64,000 nt of DNA, taken from NCBI GenBank assembly GCA_052390415.1, contig JBQTGY010000041.1, forward strand, positions 34,494 to 98,493, written 5' to 3'. The stretch is from JANNWF01 sp052390415. GTDB taxonomy: Bacteria > Pseudomonadota > Gammaproteobacteria > Xanthomonadales > Xanthomonadaceae. A program made the translations under genes and the position numbers. Shown piece by piece: positions 53,389-63,083 of this stretch (its first letter is position 1; every line of letters starts with the position of its first letter). Under the pieces are notes generated by a model, which ran no database searches, was not told the DNA's origin, and saw only the letters and a list, made by a program, of their open reading frames with translations.

Positions 53389-55863
53389 TCAGGTCCCCCG
53401 CGGCTTGGCGCGATGGGTGGGCGTGGCTGACCACGGATCGTCTGGCCAGGGATGGCGTGGATAGCGGCCTTTCATCTCCTTGCGAACCTCGGGATAGGTG
53501 CGATCCCAGAAGCCGCGCAGATCCTGGGTTACCTGCAAGGGTCTTCCGCCGGGAGAGAGCAAGTGCAGGGTCACGGGGAGGCGGCCGTCGTCGATGCGTG
53601 GGGTGTCTGCAAGGCCGAACAGTTCCTGCAGCTTGACCGCCAGTACCGGCGCTTCGCCGTGTTGATAGTGGATGCTGCGCGACTGTCCTGAAGGTACTTC
53701 AATGCGCATTGGCGCCAATGCGTCGATGCGCTGACGTTGGCTCCACTCCAAACGTGATTTCAAGGCTTCCGCGAGGACCTCCGCGTCCAGCGCATCGAGT
53801 CGGGTCTTGCCCTCCAGCACGGGTTGCAACCACTGCTCAAGACTGCTCAGCAGATCGGCATCATCGAAGCTCGGCAGCCCCAGCTCCGGCCGCCAGGCTT
53901 GCACGCAGCGCACCCGCTCGCGCCATTGCAGCAACGACTCACTGAAGCCAAGTGACGACAATCCGAGTTGCCGCACGGCATCCACCAAAGCCTCGGCAAA
54001 CCGCGCGCGGTCAGGCGTCGCCAAGGGTTTGCTCTCGATCACGATGCGGCCGAAGCGACGTTCGCGGGTGGCGGCGATACGGCGCGTTTCCGCGTCCCAA
54101 TACACACGATCCTCGCTCACGAACAACGCGCTGCATTCACGCTCAAGACGAGTGATGTCGAGCGTCGCTGCGCGTTGTACTCGTGCATCACGATCCGCGT
54201 CCTGCAACTCGGTCACCAGCAACCACGGCTCGCCAAACAGCGCACTGTCGTCCCACAGGCGCACGCTGCGGCCATTGGCCAATTGATAGCGGCGCGGGTC
54301 TTGGTGATGCTGGCGGGCAATGCGGTCCGGAAACGCGTGTCGCAGCACGTCGCCGAGTGTGTGCGTGGGCAAATCGGTGGGCGCGGGATCGACGCGCAAA
54401 CGGCGCCGCCACTGTGCCGAGAGTCGTTCGATCGCGGCCAGTGCGCCGCGATTGGCGTCGCTCACCATTCGCCCCGCGCGCATCGCCACCAACGCATGCC
54501 AGCGACTACCCAAGTCATCGCTGCGCAGACCTGTCATCGGATCACGCGATTCGATTAGTGCAGCCAAGTCGCAGGCAAGCGCGCGCTCAGCAGGCCGTAA
54601 ATCCACGCACAGCATGGCCGCCAAACGGGGATGCGTGCCCAAGGCCAACATGCGCCGCCCGAGCGCAGTGATCGCCTTGCCTTCAAGCGCACCGAGGCGC
54701 TGCAACAGTTCGTTGGCGGCGGCCATTGCACCGGGAGGCGGCGCGTCGACGAAACACAGATCGTTGCTGCCCCACGCGGCCAATTCCAAGGCCAGACCGG
54801 CCAGCTCAACTTGGCCCATCTCGGCACGCCGCTGCGGCTCCAGGCGTTGTGATTCTGGCCATAACCGAATGCACCAACCCGGCGCGACACGACCCGCACG
54901 ACCGGCGCGCTGATCGGCCGAGGCCTGCGAAATGGTGACGGTGGTGAGTCGGGAGAATCCCGAGTTGGGGTCGTAACGTGGCTCACGGGCCTGACCGCTG
55001 TCGATGACCACGCGCACGCCCGGCAGGGTCACCGAACTCTCGGCCACATTGGTCGCCAACACCACCCGGCGGCGGCCATCTGGATCGGCGCGCAGGACCG
55101 CAGCCTGCTGCTCGACTGGCAGCTCGCCATGCAGCGCCAGCACCTCGGCAGCGACGCCATCCAGCATCCGTTGCTGACGCGCGATCTCGCGTTGGCCGGG
55201 CAGAAACACCAGCACATCGCCCACGTGCTCAGTCAGGGCCAAGCGCACCGCGCGCTGCACCTGCGCTTCATCGCGCTCACCTCGCATGGCGGCAAGATGG
55301 CTGATCTGCACCGGGAAACTACGCCCCACGGAAACGAGTTGGCGTGCATCGATCAAACGCGCCAGACGCTCGCCATCCAGCGTCGCCGACATCACCACGA
55401 TGCGCAAATCCGGCCGCAGCTGCGACTGCACATCCAACGCCAGTGCGAGGCCCAGATCGGCGCTCAAGTGACGTTCGTGAAATTCGTCGAACAATACGGC
55501 CGCTACGCCTTCGAGACTCGGATCGTCCTGGATCATCCGGGTCAGAATGCCTTCGGTGACGACCTCCACGATGGTGCGGGCGGAGGTCCGATTGTCGAAA
55601 CGAATGCGGTAACCGACGCTTTCGCCGACGGCTTCACCGCGTTGTTGTGCCATGAAGCTGGCCGCCGCGCGTGCAGCCACGCGCCGCGGTTCCAACATCA
55701 GGATGCGTTGCTCGCCGCGCCACTCGGCAGCCAACAGTGCAAGTGGAACCCGAGTGGTCTTGCCCGCGCCCGGCGGCGCTTCCAGCACCAGTCGCGGGTG
55801 TTCGGCCAGGCCGCGCAGAATGTCCGGCAGCAGGGAGTCGATGGGGAGTGTCACGCCGTCCAT
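53389..55863 (-). CDS. hrpB: ATP-dependent RNA helicase HrpB
   Basis: HrpB is a DEAH-box helicase of unclear cellular role. The 824-residue protein has Walker A LEAPPGAGKTTRVPLALLAA near residue 28, the DEAH-type motif LFDEFHERHLSADLGLAL near 125, motif III VVMSATLDGERL near 157, and motif VI SQASADQRAGRAGRVAPG near 315. The HrpB-specific C-terminal region follows to the end. It is a single gene on the minus strand. Confidence 0.96.
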   Translation of the reverse strand: MDGVTLPIDSLLPDILRGLAEHPRLVLEAPPGAGKTTRVPLALLAAEWRGEQRILMLEPRRVAARAAASFMAQQRGEAVGESVGYRIRFDNRTSARTIVEVVTEGILTRMIQDDPSLEGVAAVLFDEFHERHLSADLGLALALDVQSQLRPDLRIVVMSATLDGERLARLIDARQLVSVGRSFPVQISHLAAMRGERDEAQVQRAVRLALTEHVGDVLVFLPGQREIARQQRMLDGVAAEVLALHGELPVEQQAAVLRADPDGRRRVVLATNVAESSVTLPGVRVVIDSGQAREPRYDPNSGFSRLTTVTISQASADQRAGRAGRVAPGWCIRLWPESQRLEPQRRAEMGQVELAGLALELAAWGSNDLCFVDAPPPGAMAAANELLQRLGALEGKAITALGRRMLALGTHPRLAAMLCVDLRPAERALACDLAALIESRDPMTGLRSDDLGSRWHALVAMRAGRMVSDANRGALAAIERLSAQWRRRLRVDPAPTDLPTHTLGDVLRHAFPDRIARQHHQDPRRYQLANGRSVRLWDDSALFGEPWLLVTELQDADRDARVQRAATLDITRLERECSALFVSEDRVYWDAETRRIAATRERRFGRIVIESKPLATPDRARFAEALVDAVRQLGLSSLGFSESLLQWRERVRCVQAWRPELGLPSFDDADLLSSLEQWLQPVLEGKTRLDALDAEVLAEALKSRLEWSQRQRIDALAPMRIEVPSGQSRSIHYQHGEAPVLAVKLQELFGLADTPRIDDGRLPVTLHLLSPGGRPLQVTQDLRGFWDRTYPEVRKEMKGRYPRHPWPDDPWSATPTHRAKPRGT

Positions 55864-55914
55864 GGCGAGAGGGTAGCGGATTGGATGAGTCGCTCCTGCT
55901 CCTTGCGCATTGAG

Positions 55915-56031
55915 CCCCTCTCCCCCCGAGAGAGGGGTTGAGGTGAGGGTTCGGGCTGGCCCGCTGTTCCGAGATCGCCTCGGACCCTCATCCGGCGCTG
56001 CGCGCTACCTTCTCCCGGAGGGAGAAGGGCA
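55915..56031. repeat. CCCTCTCCC/GGGAGAGGG intergenic repeat
   Basis: The 230-bp gap between hrpB and the next gene contains a hairpin CCCCTCTC...GAGAGGGG (55915-55937) and a second, CTTCTCCC-GGAG-GGAGAAGG, ending near 56030, joined by TGAGGGTTCGGGC and GGACCCTCATCCGGC. This is a common interspersed intergenic repeat in pseudomonads and xanthomonads. No gene is seen here. Confidence 0.65.
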
Positions 56032-56093
56032 AATAGCGCGCAATTTCCTGATTGTTCACCGGCTGCAATCGCCGCAGAAACGATACCGAGTCG

Positions 56094-57140
56094 TTACCTC
56101 GAATGCTTGGCCCGACGCGCCACCAGTTGCGCTTCCAACTGCGCACGCACTGCGTTCAGGCGATCCAACGATTCCTTGCTGCGTGTGCTGGTTTTGCCGT
56201 CCGCAACCGTCGTGCTGGTCAAAGGCAGACCCTTGTTCACTGTGCCCGTTGCCTTGCGACTCGGGCCAGTGCCTTCTTCGACGAAGGTACGGCTGGCACT
56301 GCGGAAACCGCGTGCCGGGAAAAACACCGTGGGATTGCTGCCACGGTTGTATACCGCGACTTCGCCTTCAAACTGGTTGGTGCCCAGCTCAATGAAATAG
56401 CTCGCAAAGGTGCTGGCGGAGTTCTCCACCACAATGACGTGCGTGCCGTCCGCAGCCACATAGGCGGCGTTGGCATAGCGCAGGTCGAGATCGGTGTTGC
56501 TGCAAAATCCACCCACGCTCTCGGCAGGCCGGCAGCCATCGACGAAGTCACCCGCGTTGTCGAAATCGAGGTTATCGAAGATCAGCACATCGCCAAAGTA
56601 CGTTGCCGCACCGTTCGCGGTGCCGCTGTAGTCAAGTACCGCCTGCCACTCACCCATCAAACGGGTGAGATTGGCCGACACGCCAGGTAATGCCTGCTCG
56701 TCCTCCGGCCGCTTGAAGTAAAAGCGAAAGCGCTCGATGTTGGTCGTGCGGCCGCCGATGGTCAGCGTCGCGCGCGTCGGATCGTTGGCATTGAAGACCA
56801 CACGAATGGCGCCACCGGCGTTGATTTGCGGAGTCACCGGACGAAACGGACAGCCGATGCATTGCGCGCCGGGAAAGTAGTCGAGTGTGCCCACGTAAAG
56901 CGCATTGCTGTCTTCGGCGAGAAACCCGGTCGACGTGTACCAGGTCGGGGTGCCGGTGGGGGTGCCGACAAACAACGAGATGGCGACAAAGTTGTCCTGG
57001 ATTTCCATGAACATGCCGGTGCCCGGCTCATTCGGATTCCACCAGACGCCGCTTTCTGGTGTGTAGGCGCGCGCGGGCAGTGCCGCCACCAACAGCGCGA
57101 ACACAGCGAACAGCGGTAGACGCAAGGCGCGGATCAACAT
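56094..57140 (-). CDS. Secreted protein of unknown function with a WWNPNEPGTGMF motif
   Basis: A 348-residue exported protein with a clear signal peptide (LFAVFALLVAALPARA, cleaved after about residue 25). The mature part begins YTPESGVWWNPNEPGTGMFM and continues with EIQDNFVAISLFVG and GTPTWYTSTG, a beta-strand pattern I associate with secreted xanthomonad proteins that have W-x-x-P-x-E-x-G-x-G motifs. Two Cys pairs (CIGC near 94; CRPAE...FCSN near 208-218) may form disulfides. The C-terminal 30 residues are basic and helical. Function unknown; it lies next to an orphan parA and REP repeats. Confidence 0.85.
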   Translation of the reverse strand: MLIRALRLPLFAVFALLVAALPARAYTPESGVWWNPNEPGTGMFMEIQDNFVAISLFVGTPTGTPTWYTSTGFLAEDSNALYVGTLDYFPGAQCIGCPFRPVTPQINAGGAIRVVFNANDPTRATLTIGGRTTNIERFRFYFKRPEDEQALPGVSANLTRLMGEWQAVLDYSGTANGAATYFGDVLIFDNLDFDNAGDFVDGCRPAESVGGFCSNTDLDLRYANAAYVAADGTHVIVVENSASTFASYFIELGTNQFEGEVAVYNRGSNPTVFFPARGFRSASRTFVEEGTGPSRKATGTVNKGLPLTSTTVADGKTSTRSKESLDRLNAVRAQLEAQLVARRAKHSR

Positions 57141-57285
57141 GGCGCAGGACTCCTCGAAGGTGCGGTCAAGCTAGGGTCAGCGCACTTAATGCGCCCTTAA
57201 ATGGTTGCGTCGGGTATTCCAGCAGTTTGCTGGCGCTCAGATTCCAGCTTGGCAGTTGTCGGCGGCGCTGCAAAAGATGCTTTGG

Positions 57286-57366
57286 GGAGGGCGTCGCTCC
57301 CGCGACGCTGCTGTTGCAAATTGAGGTCTCGTCAGGAAGAGCAGCCGCGCAGGAGCGCGGCCCTCC
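57286..57366. repeat. Inverted pair of GGAG-type REP hairpins
   Basis: The forward unit is GGAGG plus the perfect GCGTCGC-TCCC-GCGACGC hairpin and a TGCTG tail (57286-57312). The reverse unit is GAGCA, GCCGCG-CAGGAG-CGCGGC, CCTCC (57339-57366). The loops and stems differ from the other pairs by compensating changes, so the structure is conserved. It occupies the 298-bp gap between the secreted protein and parA genes. Confidence 0.8.
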
Positions 57367-57438
57367 ATGGAACGACGCAATCCACGGTCCAACGCAAGCA
57401 TCACAGCGACACAACCGCTCCAGCGATGCTTGCAACTT

Positions 57439-58095
57439 TCAACGTGAAGATTGCAGCGTGCCCTTGTTGACCTGCCGCAGCCACTTCATCAGCGCGTCCC
57501 AATCCTGTTGATGGCGTCGCACGTTTTCGGAACGGTAATCGAACAGACTCTTGCCCAGCCCGCTGAGCAAGCCATACGCCTGCGAGTCGCGCAGAGACGT
57601 GACCAAGGGATACGGCCAGGTCTCGATCTGCGCCAAGGCATTGGCGCTTGCCGAGGTCCATGGCTTGGTGCGATTGCCGACCAGACCCACCGCGACCTTG
57701 TGCCGGCGCACGCGCTCGCTGCCGCTCAGGCTGGCAAGAAACTCGATGCTGGCGTCCATGTCGATCACCGATGGCAGCACTGGCACGACGATGGCGTCAA
57801 CCTCGGCAATGAAGCCTTCCAGGTCGGTGGCCATGGCGCCTGCCGGCGCGTCCACGATCATTCTTTGCGTATCGGCGGGGATGAGCTTCTGCCACCCACG
57901 CCGACAGCCGTTGATCGGCAGGGCCGCGTGATCCAGCGCGGCGCGGCGCTCGCACCAGCGCGTCGACGAACGCTGTGGATCGGCGTCAACCAGCACCGTG
58001 TGTTTGCCGGCCAGTGCGAAATAGGCCGCCAGATGGGTGGCAACCGTGGTCTTGCCACAACCACCTTTGCTGCTGGCCACGAGAATTGCGAGCAT
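57439..58095 (-). CDS. Orphan ParA-family ATPase
   Basis: A 218-residue MinD/ParA-type ATPase. The deviant Walker A is SSKGGCGKTTVATHLAAYFA near residue 8, with the signature Lys at position 10. Walker A' is VLVDADPQRSSTRWCERR near 34 and Walker B is MIVDAPAG near 78. It has no N-terminal helix-turn-helix and no ParB gene next to it, so it is not a chromosome-partition pair. Small ParA proteins of this type position cargo such as chemoreceptor arrays or plasmids. The cargo is unknown. Confidence 0.9.
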   Translation of the reverse strand: MLAILVASSKGGCGKTTVATHLAAYFALAGKHTVLVDADPQRSSTRWCERRAALDHAALPINGCRRGWQKLIPADTQRMIVDAPAGAMATDLEGFIAEVDAIVVPVLPSVIDMDASIEFLASLSGSERVRRHKVAVGLVGNRTKPWTSASANALAQIETWPYPLVTSLRDSQAYGLLSGLGKSLFDYRSENVRRHQQDWDALMKWLRQVNKGTLQSSR

Positions 58096-58316
58096 GCATC
58101 AAGTCTCCGCTCAAAACGCTTCGAATCTACACTGGCAGCCGCGGTGCGGCCACCTCAAACAGCCAAGATCCTCGAAAGCCGCGCTCGCCGGGCGGTTAGC
58201 TCCCTCCCCGATGTTCGGGGGCGATTCCTCGCCCTTGCAAGCCGCGGGCCTGCGCGGGGTTGTGCGCGCATCGCGCAGGACGGGCTGGGGAGAGGTCAGG
58301 AAGCACAGCTCTCAAG

Positions 58317-58377
58317 CTAACGGTCATGGCGGTCCGGACTTCACTGGTTCGGTATGACAAATCGCCATGACCGTTAG
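58317..58377. other. 15-bp perfect inverted repeat upstream of gltB
   Basis: CTAACGGTCATGGCG (58317-58331) and CGCCATGACCGTTAG (58363-58377) are exact inverted copies separated by 31 bp, which contain a smaller GTCCGGAC palindrome. The structure lies about 110 bp before the gltB start, in a 394-bp gap that holds no gene. It could be a leader-RNA hairpin or an operator pair for gltBD, or the remnant of a small mobile repeat. Confidence 0.6.
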
Positions 58378-58489
58378 TTTGCGGCATCGCAACAAGTGTG
58401 CTTAAGTCAGGTCGAACCTGCTGGTCCGCAGCCTCGCATGGCATCGACACGCCGCGCGTGCACTGGCAGCCATCCCCTTCGGAGGCGAC

Positions 58490-61400
58490 ATGACCGACAC
58501 GCCGTGCCGGGGTCTCTACGACCCGCGCTTTGAGCACGATAGCTGCGGGTTTGGGCTGATCGCCCAAGTCGATGCGCGCCCCAGCCGGTGGGTGGTGGAG
58601 ACCGCCATCGGTGCCTTGGCACGCATGAATCATCGCGGTGCAGTGGCGGCCGACGGCGTTACCGGTGATGGCTGCGGCATCCTGATCCACCGCCCGGACG
58701 CCTATCTGCGCGCGGTGGCGAGTGAGGCGCAGATCCGTCTTGGCCCGCAGTTTGCGGCGGGGCAAATTTTTCTGCCGTTTGACCCCGCGCTGGCCCAGCA
58801 GTGTCGCGATGCCATCGAACAAGCCTTGTTGCCACTGGCCGTGCGCGTGGCCGGTTGGCGCGTGTTGCCGATGGATGCCTCGGTATGTGGCGAGACCGCG
58901 CGCGCTGGCATGCCGCTGATCGAACAGGTATTCGTGGTGCCGCAAGCGAGCATGGATCGCAGCAGTTTCGAGCGTGCGCTGTTCCTGGGGCGCCGTCGTG
59001 CTGAGCGCGCGATGCAGCATAACAACGAGTTCTATATCGCCAGCTTGAGTGCAGCGACGCTGGCGTTCAAAGGCATGGTCTTGCCTGAGTTTTTGCCGGC
59101 GCTGTTTCCGGATCTGGCGCGCGCGGACATGGCTTCCTGTGCGGTGCTGTTCCATCAGCGTTTTTCGACCAATACCACGCCAAAGTGGAAACTGGCCCAG
59201 CCGTTTCGTTTGCTCGCCCACAACGGTGAAATCAACACCATCCAAGGCAACCGCAATTGGTTGCGCGCACGCGCTCACAAGTGGCACACGCCGCTGTTTG
59301 ACGTGAAGGCGCTGGATCCCCTGGTCAGCCTGGAAGGCTCGGATTCGCAGAGTCTCGACAACGCGCTGGAAGTGCTGTTGGCCGGCGGAATGGACGTGTT
59401 GCAGGCACTGCGCATCCTGATTCCACCGGCCGGTCATGCACTCGAACAACTCGATCCCGATCTGGCCGCGTTCTACGAGTATTACGCGCTGCATTCGGAG
59501 CCGTGGGATGGTCCGGCAGGCATCGTGTTTGCCGATAGCCGTTACGCCGGCTGTACCCTGGATCGCAACGGCCTGCGCCCGGCACGCTGGTGGTTGTCCA
59601 GCGATCGTCACCTGACGATTGCCTCCGAAAGCGGCGTGTGGGAATGCCCACCCGAGTTGGTCATCGCCAAGGGTCGATTGGGGCCGGGCGAAATGTTGGC
59701 GGTCGATCTGGATCGCGGCGAGTTGCTGGATAGTCGCGCGATCGATCGCATCAACGCGGCGCGTGCGCCGTTCAAGCGTTGGCTCAAGGCCGGGGTGAAA
59801 TACATCGTCGCCGATTTGATCGACCCCGCGCTGGCGGCCGAGCCGATGGATGCGGATACCTTGAAGCGCTTCTGCAAGCGTTTTCAGTTGACCCGCGAAG
59901 AGCGCGATTCGGTGCTGCGCGTGTTGGCCGAAACCGAGGCCGAAGCCGTCGGCTCGATGGGCGATGACATTCCCACTGCGGTGATGTCCTCGCATGTGCG
60001 GCCACTGTACGACCACTTTCGCCAGGCGTTTGCGCAGGTCACCAACCCGCCTATCGATCCATTGCGCGAAGGCCTGGTGATGTCGCTGGTGACCCAGATC
60101 GGGCAGGAAGGCAATCCGTTTGAACTCTCGGCCGAAAACGCGCGGCAGGTGATGTTGAACTCGCCGATCCTGTCCCAGCGCAAGTTGCGACAGATCCTGG
60201 CGATGGAAGATTTCGTCGATCATCACGCGCGCATCGAGTTGTACTTCGAACCCAGCGAAGGCCTTGAAGCGGCGATCCTGCGCATCCAGCAGGAAGCCGA
60301 AGCGGCCGTTCGCAATGGCGCGGCCCTGCTGATCCTGTCCGACCGCTACCCACCCGAGCCGCATCACCTCGCCGTGCACGCGTTGCTCGCCACCGGTGCG
60401 CTACATCGCCACCTGGTCGAAACCGGCGTGCGCTGCAATTGCAACCTGGTGGTGGAAACCGGCAGCGCGCGCGATCCCCATCATTTCGCTTGCCTGATCG
60501 GCTTTGGCGCGACCGCGGTGTATCCGTATCTGGCCTACCAGACGCTTTTCGACATGGGACGTCAGGGCCTGATCAAGGGCCACGATGGTGAGCAGGCCGA
60601 ACTGGGTCGCAGCTATCGCCGTGGCATCAAGAAGGGCTTGCTGAAAATTCTTTCGAAGATGGGCATCAGCACCATCGGCAGTTATCGCGGCGCGCAGTTG
60701 TTTGAAATCGTTGGACTGGCCGATGAGGTCGTTGAACTCTGCTTTCGCAATACGCCTTCGCGCATCGGCGGTGCAGACTTCGACGATCTGCAGGATGACG
60801 CGCAGACCCTGACGAACCTGGCTGGCGACCACATCGCCCCGCTGGATCCGGGCGGCCTGCTCAAGTTCATGCACGGCGGCGAGTACCACATGTACAACCC
60901 GCAGGTGGTGCAGACCCTCCAGCGCGCGGTGAAAACCGGCGACTGGGACGACTGGAGAAGCTACGCGGAGATCGTCAATCAACGCCCGCCATCGACCTTG
61001 CGCGACCTGCTCGATCTGCAGCCTCTCGGTCCGCCAATTTCGCTCGATGAAGTCGAACCGGTCGAGGCAATTCTGTCGCGCTTTGATTCGGCCGGCATGA
61101 GTTTGGGCGCGTTGTCGCCCGAAGCCCACGAAGCATTGGCCATCGCGATGAATCGCTTGGGCGGACGCAGCAATTCCGGCGAAGGCGGTGAAGATCCGCT
61201 GCGTTACGGCACCGAAAAATCTTCCAAGATCAAACAGGTCGCTTCCGGTCGTTTTGGAGTCACCCCGGAATACCTGATGAACGCCGAGGTGCTGCAGATC
61301 AAGATCGCGCAAGGCGCCAAACCCGGCGAAGGTGGCCAGTTGCCCGGCCACAAGGTCAACGAACTGATCGCGCGCTTGCGTTATGCCAAACCCGGCATCG

Positions 61401-62956
61401 GCCTGATCAGTCCGCCACCGCATCACGACATCTATTCGATCGAGGACCTGGCCCAGCTGATTTTTGATCTGAAGCAGATCAATCCCGCGGCGCTGGTGTC
61501 AGTCAAGTTGGTGGCGCACGCCGGCGTTGGCACGATCGCGGCGGGCGTCGCCAAGTGTTATGCCGATCTGATCACCATTTCCGGCAACGATGGCGGCACG
61601 GGCGCGAGTCCGGTCTCATCGATTCGCTACGCCGGCTCGCCGTGGGAACTGGGCTTGGCCGAAGCCCAGCAGACCCTGCGAATGAACGGCTTGCGGCAGA
61701 AGGTACGGGTGCAGGTGGATGGTGGTTTCAAGACCGGGCTCGACGTGATCAAGGGTGCGATTCTGGGTGCCGAAAGCTTCGGCTTTGGCACCGCGCCGAT
61801 GATCGCGCTGGGCTGCAAATACCTGCGCATCTGCCACTTGAACAATTGCGCCACCGGTGTGGCCACGCAGGACCTTCGTTTGCGCGAGGCGCACTTCACC
61901 GGCCTGCCCGAGCGGGCGATGAATTTCTTCCGCTTCGTGGCGGAGGAAACCCGCGAGTGGTTGGCCTCCATCGGCGCGCATCGACTGGATCAGATCATCG
62001 GTCGCAGCGATCTGCTGGCGATGCGGGAGGGACCGACGGCGCGGCAACGTGGATTGAACTTGGCACCGCTGCTGTCCACGCACGGCTTGGTCAGCACGTC
62101 GCCCACCTTCTGCATGGAGCCGCGCAATCCACCACGCGATGCGGGGGCTTTGAACGCGCGCATGTTGGCGGACATGAGCAGCGCGATTGCCAATCGCAGC
62201 GGTGGCGAGTTCAGCTATCCCATCGCCAATCACGACCGCTCGGTCGGCGCGCGAGTGACCGGCGAGATCGCCAAACGCTGGGGCAATCTGGGCATGGGTG
62301 ATGCGCCAATCACGGCGCGATTTGAAGGCTCGGCCGGACAGAGTTTCGGGGTCTGGAACGCCGGCGGCCTGCACCTGCATTTGCGCGGCGATGCCAACGA
62401 TGGCGTCGGCAAAGGTATGGCCGGCGGCCGCATCGTGATCGCGCCGCCGAAGGAAGCGCGATTCGAGGCACGCGAATCGACCATCATCGGCAACGCCTGT
62501 CTGTATGGCGCCACCGGCGGCGAACTGTATGCGGCAGGTCGCAGCGGTGAACGTTTCGCCGTTCGCAACTCCGGCGCCACCGCCGTGATCGAAGGTGCCG
62601 GCGATCACTGCTGCGAATACATGACCGGCGGCGTCATCGTTGTATTGGGGCGAACCGGCCTCAACTTCGGCGCCGGCTTCACCGGCGGCTTCGCCTACGT
62701 ACTCGACCTCGACCGCGATTTCGTCGACCGCTACAACCACGAACTGGTCGACATCACCCGCCTCAACCCCGAAGGCATGGAGCAGAACATCCAGCACCTG
62801 CGTGGTTTGATCGGGCAGCACATCCGCTTTACCGGCAGCGTCTGGGGGCAGCAGCTTTTGGAAGAGTTTCGGGATTTCGCGGGCAAGTTCTGGTTGGTGA
62901 AACCGAAGGCGGCGAGTTTGGCGTCGTTGGTGGATGCGCTGAGAAGGGCGGCGTGA
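58490..62956 (+). CDS. gltB: Glutamate synthase (NADPH) large subunit
   Basis: GltB takes the amide of glutamine and transfers it to 2-oxoglutarate, giving two glutamates. The 1488-residue protein has an 18-residue propeptide and nucleophile Cys19 in HDSCGFGLIAQVD at the start of the class II glutaminase domain. The central domain follows, then the FMN-binding synthase domain with RSNSGEGGEDPLRYG near 898 and SGNDGGTGASPVSSIRY near 1030. The 3Fe-4S cysteines are in CKYLRICHLNNCATGVATQ near 1110. The C-terminal beta-helix (about 1225-1480) is GXG-rich. Its partner gltD begins at the right edge, unusually about 960 bp away. Confidence 0.98.
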   Translation: MTDTPCRGLYDPRFEHDSCGFGLIAQVDARPSRWVVETAIGALARMNHRGAVAADGVTGDGCGILIHRPDAYLRAVASEAQIRLGPQFAAGQIFLPFDPALAQQCRDAIEQALLPLAVRVAGWRVLPMDASVCGETARAGMPLIEQVFVVPQASMDRSSFERALFLGRRRAERAMQHNNEFYIASLSAATLAFKGMVLPEFLPALFPDLARADMASCAVLFHQRFSTNTTPKWKLAQPFRLLAHNGEINTIQGNRNWLRARAHKWHTPLFDVKALDPLVSLEGSDSQSLDNALEVLLAGGMDVLQALRILIPPAGHALEQLDPDLAAFYEYYALHSEPWDGPAGIVFADSRYAGCTLDRNGLRPARWWLSSDRHLTIASESGVWECPPELVIAKGRLGPGEMLAVDLDRGELLDSRAIDRINAARAPFKRWLKAGVKYIVADLIDPALAAEPMDADTLKRFCKRFQLTREERDSVLRVLAETEAEAVGSMGDDIPTAVMSSHVRPLYDHFRQAFAQVTNPPIDPLREGLVMSLVTQIGQEGNPFELSAENARQVMLNSPILSQRKLRQILAMEDFVDHHARIELYFEPSEGLEAAILRIQQEAEAAVRNGAALLILSDRYPPEPHHLAVHALLATGALHRHLVETGVRCNCNLVVETGSARDPHHFACLIGFGATAVYPYLAYQTLFDMGRQGLIKGHDGEQAELGRSYRRGIKKGLLKILSKMGISTIGSYRGAQLFEIVGLADEVVELCFRNTPSRIGGADFDDLQDDAQTLTNLAGDHIAPLDPGGLLKFMHGGEYHMYNPQVVQTLQRAVKTGDWDDWRSYAEIVNQRPPSTLRDLLDLQPLGPPISLDEVEPVEAILSRFDSAGMSLGALSPEAHEALAIAMNRLGGRSNSGEGGEDPLRYGTEKSSKIKQVASGRFGVTPEYLMNAEVLQIKIAQGAKPGEGGQLPGHKVNELIARLRYAKPGIGLISPPPHHDIYSIEDLAQLIFDLKQINPAALVSVKLVAHAGVGTIAAGVAKCYADLITISGNDGGTGASPVSSIRYAGSPWELGLAEAQQTLRMNGLRQKVRVQVDGGFKTGLDVIKGAILGAESFGFGTAPMIALGCKYLRICHLNNCATGVATQDLRLREAHFTGLPERAMNFFRFVAEETREWLASIGAHRLDQIIGRSDLLAMREGPTARQRGLNLAPLLSTHGLVSTSPTFCMEPRNPPRDAGALNARMLADMSSAIANRSGGEFSYPIANHDRSVGARVTGEIAKRWGNLGMGDAPITARFEGSAGQSFGVWNAGGLHLHLRGDANDGVGKGMAGGRIVIAPPKEARFEARESTIIGNACLYGATGGELYAAGRSGERFAVRNSGATAVIEGAGDHCCEYMTGGVIVVLGRTGLNFGAGFTGGFAYVLDLDRDFVDRYNHELVDITRLNPEGMEQNIQHLRGLIGQHIRFTGSVWGQQLLEEFRDFAGKFWLVKPKAASLASLVDALRRAA

Positions 62957-62979
62957 AGCCGCAGGCTGCTCTTTTTTTT
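62949..62979 (+). terminator. Probable terminator at the gltB 3' end
   Basis: GCGGC-GTGAA-GCCGC overlaps the gltB stop and is followed by AGGCTGCTC and a run of eight T residues (62972-62979). If it works, gltD would need its own promoter. Confidence 0.45.
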
Positions 62980-62980
62980 C

Positions 62981-63046
62981 GTCATTCCCGCGAAGGCGGG
63001 AATCCAGTCGCACTTGTTCGTCATTCCGGCTTGGGCCGGAATCCAG
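62981..63046. repeat. Two GTCATTCC...GGAATCCAG palindromic repeats
   Basis: Copy 1 is GTCATTCCCGCGAAGGCGGG and AATCCAG (62981-63007). Copy 2 has the variant core ATTCCGGCTTGGGCCGGAAT (63020-63046). Both are in the same direction. The first is the same family as the copies near 15119-15287. Confidence 0.8.
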
Positions 63047-63083
63047 CTCTTCGCGTCTCTCGCTTTTGGCGGGCTCTCGGTGA

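Noticed and set aside
52899..53636. 245-codon frame between the kinase and hrpB
   Set aside because: It runs across the MITE-like element, a REP pair and the 3' end of hrpB, with Arg-rich junk composition.
58196..60379. 727-codon frame on the minus strand opposite gltB
   Set aside because: It is a shadow of GC-rich gltB codons: His/Arg/Gln-rich, no domain, and it lies fully antisense to a gene with perfect family match.
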